Shown here: positions 7,812-14,240 of the stretch, piece by piece
Position numbering within the stretch: the stretch's first letter is position 1
Layout: each line of letters opens with the position of its first letter
Assembly (NCBI GenBank): GCA_013213825.1
Contig: JABSQA010000001.1
Span: 1-33,016 of the forward strand
DNA length: 33,016 nt
Direction: 5' to 3'
Source of the DNA: Henriciella sp.
GTDB taxonomy: Bacteria; Pseudomonadota; Alphaproteobacteria; Caulobacterales; Hyphomonadaceae
Translations under genes and position numbers: made by a program
The notes under the pieces: model-generated
Databases searched by the model: none
What the model saw: only the letters and a program-made list of their open reading frames with translations
Told to the model about the DNA's origin: nothing

Positions 7812-8653
7812 CGCTGACAATTGCTGCAGAAAAAGGTCGACCGGCCGGATTGGACGAGGCGTTTAATCGGGCGGCCGCAGCTATCACACGGCGCGCCTTC
7901 CCGGTCATAGACGGAAAACTGCTTTTGAAAATATCCAAGCTCACCGCTGGCGCTGGCAAAGTCAGAAATGGATGACCCGCCGGCGGCAATCGCCTCGGCA
8001 ATCACGTCATTAATGGCGGGCGCCAATCGTTCATTGCGTTTGCCGACCACGCTTTGGGCTTTGCGACGCGGGCTGATACCAGACCGGAATAGGGCCTCGC
8101 AGACATAGATATTGCCCAGCCCAGCGATCACCGATTGATCAAGCAAGGCGGCTTTGATCGGCGCCGTTTTGCCCCGCAATTCTTGATCTAGGTAGGCCGC
8201 ATTGAAATGGTTTGACAAAGGCTCCGGCCCAAGATGCGCGACGCGCGGATACTTGGTCAGGTCTTCCAGCGGCCACAATTCCATAAAGCCAAACCGACGC
8301 GGATCATTATAGGTGACCGTGGTGCCATCCTGCATGTGAAACACGACATGGTCATGTGCTGGATTGGTGCCGGGATCATGATGAAACGCGGCCGTACCGG
8401 CATCATTGACCGTAAATCGCCCGGACATGCCAAGATGCATGATCAATGCTTCGCCGGTCGAGAGCTCGGTCACCAAGAATTTCGCGCGGCGCCCCATATG
8501 CGTAATCCTCGCCCCCTCGACCCGTTCGCGAAAACGATCAGGAAAGGGAAATCGCAAGTCCGGTCGATTAACGTCCAAACGCGCGATGCGCTTGCCTTGC
8601 ATCGCAGGTGTCAGGCCACGTCGAACGGTTTCAACTTCGGGGAGTTCAGGCAT
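7808..8653 (-). CDS. mutM: Formamidopyrimidine-DNA glycosylase (Fpg/MutM)
   Basis: This base-excision-repair enzyme removes 8-oxoguanine and formamidopyrimidines and cleaves the resulting abasic site. The family requires an N-terminal proline after Met removal, so the start is the ATG at 8653 (MPELPEVETVRRGL, catalytic Pro and Glu next to it), not the upstream GTG at 8662. AGGTG lies about 7 bases before this ATG. Lys58 in GRRAKFL matches the conserved Lys57 of E. coli. The C-terminus has the zinc finger CDSC...CSNC followed by the stop. Length (281 aa) is normal. The gene end converges on the small pilin-like frame. Confidence 0.97.
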   Translation of the reverse strand: MPELPEVETVRRGLTPAMQGKRIARLDVNRPDLRFPFPDRFRERVEGARITHMGRRAKFLVTELSTGEALIMHLGMSGRFTVNDAGTAAFHHDPGTNPAHDHVVFHMQDGTTVTYNDPRRFGFMELWPLEDLTKYPRVAHLGPEPLSNHFNAAYLDQELRGKTAPIKAALLDQSVIAGLGNIYVCEALFRSGISPRRKAQSVVGKRNERLAPAINDVIAEAIAAGGSSISDFASASGELGYFQKQFSVYDREGAPCDSCGRPIKRLVQSGRSTFFCSNCQR

Positions 8654-8788
8654 GGTTAGCACCTAGGTGGCTTTTGGTCCGTCGACAAGGCACGCAACGA
8701 TATCGATGCCTTGATCGCGGGCGCATGTGCGGATAACGGCAAGATGCGTCCCGCAGGCAATGTTCTCGCTTCAACGCATACACCGGCG

Positions 8789-8826
8789 CCCTCACCCCAA
8801 CCCCTCTCCCGCGATCGGTAGAGGGG
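8789..8826. repeat. REP-like palindromic element
   Basis: The sequence CCCTCACCCCAACCCC, then a hairpin with arms CCCCTCT (8801-8807) and AGAGGGG (8820-8826) and an inner CCG/CGG pair around CGAT, matches the common intergenic repeat of the form CCCTCACCCCAACCCCTCTCCC found in many proteobacterial genomes. It lies between mutM and the quinone oxidoreductase gene. It has no T tract. Only one copy is seen in this window. The remaining bases of the 8654-8907 gap show no gene that I can support. Confidence 0.6.
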
Positions 8827-8907
8827 CTATGGTAAGCCGCGTTTCAAGGCCGAGGTTCCAGCCAGTCGCGCGTGGGCTATCAAGCGCAAAACCGGATCTA
8901 AATCGCT

Positions 8908-9900
8908 CTAAACCGTCACCACGACTTTCCCCAAAGCCTTGCGATCGATCAGATACTGGATCGCTTCGCCGCCGCGCTCTAGGGGGAAGGTATCTGAGAC
9001 GTGCGGCTTGATTTTGCCCTCTTGATACATGGCAAACATCTCGGCCAGGTTGGCTTGATTGGCCGCGGGGTCGCGGGCGACAGCGGCCCCCCAGAACACG
9101 CCGCGAACGTCGCAAGATTTGAGCAGAGTCAGGTTGAGCGGCAGTTTGGGAATCCCTGCTGGGAACCCGATCACCAAGAACCGGCCCTCCCAATTCATCG
9201 CGCGGACAGCGGGTTCGGCATAGTCGCCACCGACTCCGTCATAAATGATGTCGACGCCACCGCCGCTAATCTCTTTGATGGCGTTGGAAAAAGCTTTTTG
9301 TTGGCCGCGGTCCAAGGGGCCGCGATCATAGACAAGGCCTTTATCTGCGCCCTTGGACAGACAGAAATCGACTTTCTCTTGGGTTGAGCAGGCCGCGATG
9401 ACTTCCAAGCCCATGGCTTTGCCAAGCTCGACCGCGGCAATGCCAACACCGCCAGCCGCGCCGAGCACGAGCAGCTTCTCACCTGGCTTGGGATCCGCGC
9501 GATCTTTCAGCGCGTAGTATGAGGTGCCGTAAGTCATCACAAAGGCAGCGGCTTCGTCGAAAGGCACAGTGTCTGGAATTGGGATGCAGCGGCCCGCCTC
9601 GAGCGTCATTTCTTCGCGCATACCGCCCCAGCCGCAGGACCCGATCACGCGTTGACCGACTTGTAGATGCGTGACGCCTTCGCCGACTTCTTTGACCACA
9701 CCGGAGACTTCACCGCCGGGGCTAAACGGGCGTTCGGGTTTGAACTGATACAGATCCTGAATAATCAACGTATCTGGGAAGTTCACACCAATCGCTTTGA
9801 CTGAGATGACCACTTCACCTTTGCCGGCGGTCGGGCTTTCAATATCCTCTAGAACCAGCGTATCGGTGCCACCTGGGGCTTTGGAGAGCAGGGCTTTCAT
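8908..9900 (-). CDS. NADPH:quinone oxidoreductase / zinc-independent alcohol-dehydrogenase-like protein
   Basis: A medium-chain dehydrogenase/reductase of 330 residues. It has the N-terminal GroES-like fold with the pattern VKAIGVNFPDTLI, the glycine-rich core GGEVSGVV, and the dinucleotide-binding motif GAAGGVGIAAVELGKAMG (about residues 147-164). The cysteine ligands of the structural zinc site in classical alcohol dehydrogenases are absent, which fits the QOR branch. It likely reduces quinones or enones with NADPH in the cytoplasm. The frame is open further upstream to 9945, but the ATG at 9900 (MKALLSKAPGG) has AGGAAA at a good distance and matches the usual family start. The gene diverges from the small membrane protein at 9988. 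No pathway can be assigned from the neighbours. Confidence 0.9.
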   Translation of the reverse strand: MKALLSKAPGGTDTLVLEDIESPTAGKGEVVISVKAIGVNFPDTLIIQDLYQFKPERPFSPGGEVSGVVKEVGEGVTHLQVGQRVIGSCGWGGMREEMTLEAGRCIPIPDTVPFDEAAAFVMTYGTSYYALKDRADPKPGEKLLVLGAAGGVGIAAVELGKAMGLEVIAACSTQEKVDFCLSKGADKGLVYDRGPLDRGQQKAFSNAIKEISGGGVDIIYDGVGGDYAEPAVRAMNWEGRFLVIGFPAGIPKLPLNLTLLKSCDVRGVFWGAAVARDPAANQANLAEMFAMYQEGKIKPHVSDTFPLERGGEAIQYLIDRKALGKVVVTV

Positions 9901-9987
9901 CTGACGTTTCCTCATCGCAGTCGTTGACGAGGCTTTGGTAGCCATGGCAACCGGCGCTGTGAAGGTCTGACGTAGCGGAGAGACAGT

Positions 9988-10338
9988 TTGGACAAGACAG
10001 TCCTGTTTTGGGTTTTGGTTGGCGGACTTGGCTTTGCCCTCGCCTTAGCGCTGCAAATGCGGGTGATCACGGCGCTTGTTCTGCGCCGAGCTCTGAAAGC
10101 CTGGCGAGAGGAGTTTGCGGATCGCGTCTCGGCCAATGCGGCTGTGGTGGCGGCAGCGAATAAGGCGCCGATTGCAGAAGCCTTAGAGCCATCCGCCCGC
10201 GAAGCGGCGCAGCATTTGCGGGATACTTATCCCAATCCGCTTGCGCATTTACGCACAGCGCGCCGCTACAGCATGATTTTACCGGTCTTATTACTGGGTG
10301 TTCTGGCCCTCGGCCGCTTGGTTTGGGGAGTGATCTGA
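9988..10338 (+). CDS. Small membrane protein coupled to an RNA methyltransferase gene
   Basis: A 116-residue protein with a TTG start preceded by GGAGA. A hydrophobic helix lies at each end (about residues 5-25 and 95-114), with a basic, alanine-rich and probably helical middle (LKAWREEFADRVSANAAVV). I do not recognise a family. The stop TGA shares a base with the ATG of the next gene (TGATG), so translation of the two is coupled. The middle region could form a cytoplasmic coiled coil between the two anchors, but that is inference. Confidence 0.65.
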   Translation: MDKTVLFWVLVGGLGFALALALQMRVITALVLRRALKAWREEFADRVSANAAVVAAANKAPIAEALEPSAREAAQHLRDTYPNPLAHLRTARRYSMILPVLLLGVLALGRLVWGVI

Positions 10339-10820
10339 TGAAGGGCTATTTTGCCATTGGCGCGGAGGGTATCTCTAAGCCGATGAATCTCGGTGCATTG
10401 ATGCGCACAGCCAATGCGTTTGGGGCGAGTTTTGTCTTCTCTGTCCAAGCCGCAGACCGTACGAAAATCGCCAATCTCTCAGACACCTCGCGGACGTTTA
10501 AGAACGTGCCCTATTATGCCTGGGAGTCGATGGACGAGATGGTGTTTCCCAAAGGCTGTCAGTTGGTCGGCATCGAACTCACCGATGACGCCGTCGAACT
10601 GCCCGAGTTTAAGCATCCGCGTATGGCGGCTTACGTGCTCGGGCCTGAACGCGGAAATCTCTCCGATGCCATGGTCGAGCGCTGCGATCATATCGTGAAG
10701 ATCCCGACCAAGTTTTGCATCAATGTCAGTTTGGCGGGCGCTTTGGTCATGTATGACCGGGTGCGTAGTATGGGGGCCTGGCGCGATCGACCGATTATGC
10801 CGGGCGGGCCCAAGACTTAG
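10338..10820 (+). CDS. SpoU/TrmH-family RNA methyltransferase
   Basis: A SPOUT-class SAM-dependent RNA 2'-O-methyltransferase of 160 residues. The start NLGALMRTANAFGASFVFSV is SpoU motif 1 (Asn/Arg), YVLGPERGNLSDAM is motif 2, and IKIPTKFCINVSLAGALVMYD is motif 3, which together form the trefoil-knot SAM site. It lacks the extra N-terminal domain of RlmB/TrmH-type enzymes, so it is a minimal catalytic unit that probably works as a dimer. The RNA target, rRNA or tRNA, cannot be told from sequence. The ATG at 10338 overlaps the preceding stop; an upstream in-frame start at 10323 is less likely. A strong hairpin follows the gene. Confidence 0.9.
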   Translation: MKGYFAIGAEGISKPMNLGALMRTANAFGASFVFSVQAADRTKIANLSDTSRTFKNVPYYAWESMDEMVFPKGCQLVGIELTDDAVELPEFKHPRMAAYVLGPERGNLSDAMVERCDHIVKIPTKFCINVSLAGALVMYDRVRSMGAWRDRPIMPGGPKT

Positions 10821-10824
10821 TAAG

Positions 10825-10854
10825 TTTCGGGAGCCACATATGCGGCTCCCGAAA
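10825..10854. terminator. Probable bidirectional terminator
   Basis: TTTCGGGAGCC (10825-10835) and GGCTCCCGAAA (10844-10854) form a perfect 11-bp stem around an 8-base loop, between the convergent RNA methyltransferase and NTF2-like lipoprotein genes. A weak T run follows in the plus direction (10860-10863). The position between converging genes supports a terminator role for both. Confidence 0.75.
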
Positions 10855-10861
10855 GATGGTT

Positions 10862-11419
10862 TTAGCCTGCAGAGTAAGGCAGAGACGAATGGTGCAGATT
10901 GATCTTCAGAGCGCCATTGTCATCCAGAACGTATCCAAACGTGTACTCAACTTTGGTTTCGCTTCCGTCTGGGCCCGTGAAGTAGTAGTTGCCCATGGCG
11001 GTGGCTGAGTCATCATCGGTGTAAATGCCGTTGCTTTCCCAGCGTACATTGGTCCAGCCTTTAATAGCAAAGCCAGAATCTTCAGTACCTTCTGTGCCGA
11101 TAAAGTAAGACAGAGCTTCGTCGAATGTCTCACGGAACTGATCTTCCGCCGCCAAGGTTGGCTTAAACATGACGGCGGTATCGCCATATGCATAGAGCGT
11201 GTTGATATGCTCAGTAGCGCGTGCAGCAAAATCACCGCCTTCGCTGTGAACGCTGGCGATTGCTACGATGCCATTGCCCCATTCCGTTTGGGCGGCGATG
11301 ACGTCTGCTTCCGTGATGCCGGTTGCTGTGTCCGCATTGTCAGCGACAGCGGTTGAAGCACAGGCCGCTAATGCCAAGGCTGCTGTGCCACCCATGACGG
11401 CCTTCATGCTAAGTCTCAT
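10862..11419 (-). CDS. Secreted lipoprotein with an NTF2/SnoaL-like fold
   Basis: A 185-residue protein with an N-terminal signal peptide ending in a lipobox-like LALAAC (Cys20), so it is probably a lipoprotein. The mature part (TEWGNGIVAIASVHSEGGD, then FKPTLAAEDQFR, ALSYFIG, AMGNYYFT and INLHHSSLPY near the end) resembles small secreted proteins of marine bacteria that are often labelled phosphoribosyl-AMP cyclohydrolase in databases; I see none of that enzyme's metal-binding motifs, so I would not use that name. The pattern of one helix-rich half followed by antiparallel strands ending in a His-containing strand suggests an NTF2-like cone. The role is unknown. GAGAG lies just before the ATG. 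A long GC hairpin lies upstream in its likely 5' leader. Confidence 0.8.
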   Translation of the reverse strand: MRLSMKAVMGGTAALALAACASTAVADNADTATGITEADVIAAQTEWGNGIVAIASVHSEGGDFAARATEHINTLYAYGDTAVMFKPTLAAEDQFRETFDEALSYFIGTEGTEDSGFAIKGWTNVRWESNGIYTDDDSATAMGNYYFTGPDGSETKVEYTFGYVLDDNGALKINLHHSSLPYSAG

Positions 11420-11609
11420 CTCTCACATTCCTTTATTGCGTAGAGTTTGGTTGAAAGTCGGCGGGGGTCCGATGGACCCCCGCCTTGGAAGTGACACTTG
11501 CGTCTATTGAGCTACAAACGCTTATGTCTTGGCAGCACTAAACTTGGGAGATGTGCTGACCAATTCTGCTACAATCAAGTGCGAGAGAGATTGGTGACGG
11601 CGCCAGAAT

Positions 11610-11623
11610 GGCGCCATCTTTGC
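11610..11623 (+). repeat. 14-bp direct repeat, copy 1
   Basis: GGCGCCATCTTTGC occurs here and again at 12486-12499. The two copies flank the DUF1826 gene and its promoter. This copy also forms the right arm of the hairpin at 11599-11615. Confidence 0.7.
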
Positions 11624-11706
11624 CCGATTGGGGATTTCGACAAATGTCGAAGCTTAGGCAAATTTCAGAGATCATAGATTCCTTCATGACTCGCTCGAAA
11701 AATGAC

Positions 11707-11724
11707 TATATAACATAACATCTA
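11707..11724 (+). promoter_or_regulatory. Candidate Zur-box upstream of DUF1826
   Basis: This 18-mer matches the Zur operator consensus I recall for the Agrobacterium group (GATATGTTATAACATATC) at 12 of 18 positions, with the right half ATAACAT intact. A second, overlapping register (11702-11719) contains TATAACAT. The same 8-mer appears in inverted orientation in the box before the His-rich lipoprotein gene. Supports zinc-responsive control of the DUF1826-DUF3299 pair. Confidence 0.4.
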
Positions 11725-11793
11725 TGTCAGCAATCATGCTCGGCAAGGAAAAAGCAAAATCGTATTTACCTATGAGTTGGATCGCGAAAACCT

Positions 11794-12486
11794 ATGCTAA
11801 AACCTTCTCCTGATCGGCCTTCGCTATCAGATCATCGCACACGGGCATTGCCGATCTCAGTGATCGACGATTTGGCGGTTTCAAACGCACCGTTCGCGAA
11901 CGGGTCTGATGCGGTGATTTGGCAACGCGACGTGCCTGCCCAAGTCACAGCTTGGCTCAATGCCCTATCGGTGGACGCGTTGCCACAAGATCGCGTGATT
12001 CTAAAATCTATGGACGTTTCGGCCTGCCTTAACGAGCAGTTTGAACACAAGGGGATTGCTTTGAATCCCGCATTGGCATGGCTCAGCCAGGATGTCACAC
12101 GCCTGGCAAAATGGGTCGAAGAGACGGTCAATTCCTCATTCTTACGGATGCGAATGGAGGTCGTGACAGATGATGCATGCTCAAAATTTCATATCGACAA
12201 TGTGGTTGCGCGTCTAATTTGCACCTATCGCGGGCCGGGAACGCAGCTAAACACCGCCTCCGCGCCGGATGAAGCGTGTTTGTCCCTCCCGACGGGCGAC
12301 CCGGTATTGCTAAAGGGCAAACGCTGGCCACAATCATCTGATAGTCCTTTACGCCATCGCTCACCAGCGATCGCGGGAACCGGATTGACGCGTTGGTTGG
12401 TGGTCTTGGAAGGCTGTGATCGTGCCGAATGGATGCCAGAATATGACCGAACTTATCGTGACCTTAACTTGCCAGAGTCTAATTAG
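11794..12486 (+). CDS. DUF1826 domain protein (probably zinc-regulated)
   Basis: A 230-residue cytoplasmic protein recognised as DUF1826 by its conserved core CSKFHIDNVVARLICTYRGPGTQ (in halves: KFHIDNVVARL and CTYRGPGTQ), followed by strands ending LVVLEGCDRAEWMPEYDR. DUF1826 genes are often found in Zur regulons beside COG0523 metallochaperone GTPases; that is general family knowledge, and no COG0523 gene is here. The conserved His and Asp of FHIDN look like a metal site of the cupin or dioxygenase kind, but that is inference. The ATG lacks an obvious ribosome site. The downstream DUF3299 gene starts 42 bp after its stop. A Zur-like box lies about 70-90 bp upstream. One copy of a 14-bp repeat begins at its last base. 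Confidence 0.82.
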   Translation: MLKPSPDRPSLSDHRTRALPISVIDDLAVSNAPFANGSDAVIWQRDVPAQVTAWLNALSVDALPQDRVILKSMDVSACLNEQFEHKGIALNPALAWLSQDVTRLAKWVEETVNSSFLRMRMEVVTDDACSKFHIDNVVARLICTYRGPGTQLNTASAPDEACLSLPTGDPVLLKGKRWPQSSDSPLRHRSPAIAGTGLTRWLVVLEGCDRAEWMPEYDRTYRDLNLPESN

Positions 12487-12499
12487 GCGCCATCTTTGC
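12486..12499 (+). repeat. 14-bp direct repeat, copy 2
   Basis: Exact match to the copy at 11610-11623, beginning at the last base of the DUF1826 stop codon and lying before the DUF3299 gene. Confidence 0.7.
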
Positions 12500-12528
12500 G
12501 GCCTTGAGTGAATCTGGACGGTCTGAAT

Positions 12529-13266
12529 ATGAATCGGCTTGTTATCTGCGGACTCGCCCTCGCATTATCTGCCTGCGGGGCAGCTGAAACGTCGACGAGT
12601 GAATCCAGTCGCGCGATTGCGCCGCCACCCATTCCTGAAGGTGTGGAAACAGTGGAATTTCAAGCGGCAACGATGTCACAAGCCGAAGCGGCGGCAGCCG
12701 CCATCGTGATTGATGAGCCAGCGCAAAGAGAGCCCGTCTATTGGGGCGTCAAAGAGGGCGAGGCGCTTACCATAATGTGGGAAGATCTGATGCCTGAAGG
12801 CAGCGAAGAAGCCCTCGCTGCAGAGTATGAGCAATTCTATGCGACGCTCGAAAAACGCTATGCTGCGAACACCACGACATTGGCAAATGCGGGTGATCCA
12901 TATGCCGCCATTGCCGAAGGCTCGGAATTGGATTTCATGCCGCAATTGGGCGGGTTTGAGACGGTTGATGACCTAGACGGGGTCTTGGTGCGCATTCCCG
13001 GCTATGTCGTTCCGTTCGACTTTTCCTCTGACGCCCGACTGCCCGAATTCCTATTCGTGCCATATATGGGTGCATGTATTCACACACCGCCGCCGGCACC
13101 GAATCAGATTGTTTTCATACGCACGGAAGAGGCCGTGCGCGTTAAAGATATTTGGGCGCCTTATTGGATTGAAGGCACGCTTCGGACTGAACGGACGGAC
13201 AATGAGCTCGGCAATACCGCTTACGCTTTGGAGATGAACGCGCTCGATCCCTACCCAATGCGTTGA
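12529..13266 (+). CDS. DUF3299 lipoprotein
   Basis: A 245-residue exported lipoprotein. The start at 12529 (MNRLVICGLALALSACG) gives a compact signal peptide with lipobox LSAC; the frame is open from a GTG at 12508 but that adds seven residues before the signal. A proline-rich linker precedes a helical part rich in Glu and Ala, then the DUF3299 domain: WEDLMPEG, then GVLVRIPGYVVPFDF, then LFVPYMGACIHTPPPAPNQIV and YWIEGTLRTER. The GACIHTPPP segment, with Cys and His, is the family hallmark and may bind metal. DUF3299 genes occur, as I recall, in zinc-related clusters with exported metal-binding proteins; the neighbours here fit that. Likely in the same operon as DUF1826. Confidence 0.85.
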   Translation: MNRLVICGLALALSACGAAETSTSESSRAIAPPPIPEGVETVEFQAATMSQAEAAAAAIVIDEPAQREPVYWGVKEGEALTIMWEDLMPEGSEEALAAEYEQFYATLEKRYAANTTTLANAGDPYAAIAEGSELDFMPQLGGFETVDDLDGVLVRIPGYVVPFDFSSDARLPEFLFVPYMGACIHTPPPAPNQIVFIRTEEAVRVKDIWAPYWIEGTLRTERTDNELGNTAYALEMNALDPYPMR

Positions 13267-13299
13267 AGCAATTGAATATTCTCCAAATCATCGCGCTCT

Positions 13300-13317
13300 G
13301 CTATGTTATAACAAAAC
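13300..13317 (+). promoter_or_regulatory. Candidate Zur-box upstream of the His-rich lipoprotein
   Basis: This 18-mer matches GATATGTTATAACATATC (the Agrobacterium-group Zur operator as I recall it) at 15 of 18 positions, including 11 of the 12 central bases of ATGTTATAACAT. It lies 84-101 bp upstream of the His-rich lipoprotein start, in a 134-bp gap. This is the strongest regulatory match in the zinc-like block. Confidence 0.55.
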
Positions 13318-13400
13318 AGAAATATCAATAAAAACAGTAACTTATGGACTTTTCGGCCAGCTGGTGCTATCGCTGCGTTCACATTGAACAGGATATTTCC

Positions 13401-13817
13401 ATGCGCACTTTGCTCCTCGTAACGGCTTCCGTCACTTTGCTGTCCGCATGTGCGGGCGCCCCTGAATCGCACTCTGCGGACATACATACTGACCACGCTC
13501 ATGTTCATGGCGATAATTGCGGACATGCCCGTGTCTGGCACGACGACCATTGGGACTATCTGCACGACGGGCATCTGCACTTCGTCCATGACGGTCACGT
13601 TGATGAGCATGTCTTAGGCGTAACGGCTGAGCACCCAGATGGCGAAGCGCCGCTTGATGCCAGCCTACATGCAGATCACATGCATGGCCCAGGTGATGGT
13701 CACCTGATGGTGCCCCATGGTGATCATATGGATTTTGTTCATGATGGCCGGCTGCACTATGTGCACGAGGACCATGTCGATGATCATGGGCCCGTCATGA
13801 TCGAGGAAAACAGCTAA
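13401..13817 (+). CDS. Histidine-rich lipoprotein with a duplicated metal-binding unit
   Basis: A 138-residue exported lipoprotein: the start MRTLLLVTASVTLLSACAG has lipobox LSAC and AGGA at a good distance before the ATG at 13401 (the frame is open further upstream without support). The mature part has 26 His residues. A CGH element (DNCGHARVW) is followed by a 24-residue unit at residues 47-70 (HDDHWDYLHDGHLHFVH...) that recurs at 106-129 (HGDHMDFVHDGRLHYVH...) with 15 of 24 identities. The pattern resembles short cytoplasmic His-rich proteins of proteobacteria of the type CGH...HGDHxDYLHDGHLHxxH. It is most likely a zinc-binding or zinc-buffering protein at the cell envelope. The gene follows DUF3299 after 134 bp that contain a good Zur-like box and is followed by a strong terminator. 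Confidence 0.85.
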   Translation: MRTLLLVTASVTLLSACAGAPESHSADIHTDHAHVHGDNCGHARVWHDDHWDYLHDGHLHFVHDGHVDEHVLGVTAEHPDGEAPLDASLHADHMHGPGDGHLMVPHGDHMDFVHDGRLHYVHEDHVDDHGPVMIEENS

Positions 13818-13905
13818 ACGCGTTATTCTGCTTATAAAGTTTGCCGCGCCATAGGGGGCGGTCTGGCCTTCGCATGCGCCCCCCACCCAGCCTGCAAGGC
13901 CTGTT

Positions 13906-13937
13906 GAGCCCGTCAGATCTGCGTATCTGACGGGCTC
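13906..13937 (+). terminator. Strong hairpin downstream of the His-rich lipoprotein
   Basis: GAGCCCGTCAGAT (13906-13918) and ATCTGACGGGCTC (13925-13937) form a perfect 13-bp stem with a 6-base loop; ACTTTATGG follows. It likely ends transcription from both the zinc-like block and the small minus-strand gene at 13986. The T tract is weak. Confidence 0.7.
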
Positions 13938-13985
13938 ACTTTATGGTCCATGGAGGCGCGGACCAATCAGGGAGTCGGTGAAAAC

Positions 13986-14099
13986 TTATCCTGCGAAGAG
14001 CGGCGCGCTAGGTGCGAAAGCAACCATGAAAAGGGTTACGGCCGTGATCCCTGTGAAAACGACTGTTAAGCTGCGGGTAAAGATGTGGTTCGTGTTCAT
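13986..14099 (-). CDS. Possible 37-residue single-helix membrane peptide
   Basis: A short frame reads MNTNHIFTRSLTVVFTGITA, then VTLFMVAFAPSAPLFAG and TAA. A polar N-terminus with one Arg followed by a hydrophobic helix and small residues looks like a one-helix membrane protein or a bare signal peptide. There is no strong ribosome site. The frame fills most of the space between the 13906-13937 hairpin and the LytTR gene on the same strand. I do not recognise a family, and a chance frame cannot be excluded. The bases between 14100 and 14240 hold no other gene that I can support. Confidence 0.4.
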   Translation of the reverse strand: MNTNHIFTRSLTVVFTGITAVTLFMVAFAPSAPLFAG

Positions 14100-14240
14100 C
14101 GTCTTGCTTTCGTCTGCGGGCGATCTCGCCGTTATGTTTCGTTAACGACCAGATGGGGACGAATGTCCTTGATGAACACTGTGCATACAGAATAGGGGCT
14201 ATGCGTGTTTCGAATAAGGCGATTTGATGGTTAACAAGTC

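Larger units (their letters stand above)
11420..11793. other. 374-bp intergenic region with three hairpins, a repeat copy and a Zur-like box
   Basis: No open frame here is convincing. It holds a perfect 11-bp stem, GGCGGGGGTCC/GGACCCCCGCC (11460-11484, loop GAT), placed about 40 bases upstream of the minus-strand lipoprotein start; a 7-bp hairpin GGCGCCA/TGGCGCC (11599-11615); a 6-bp hairpin TTCGAC/GTCGAA (11636-11651); one copy of a 14-bp repeat (11610-11623); and a Zur-like site near 11707-11724. The region divides the lipoprotein gene from DUF1826, so it should hold promoters for both. Confidence 0.6.

Noticed and set aside
8663-8770. Minus-strand 35-codon open stretch reading NIACGTHLAVIRTC...LVDGPKAT just upstream of mutM
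   Set aside because: It reads like a protein C-terminus but is closed by a TGA at 8771-8773 and has no start; too short to name, and could be chance.
11485-11600. On the minus strand, tRNA-like phrases (GTAGCAGAATTGGTCAGCAC, and GTAGCTCAATAGACGC with CTTCCAAG)
   Set aside because: An A-box-like match and an anticodon-like loop are present, but there is no pairing D or anticodon stem, no T arm and no acceptor stem, so no tRNA can be supported.
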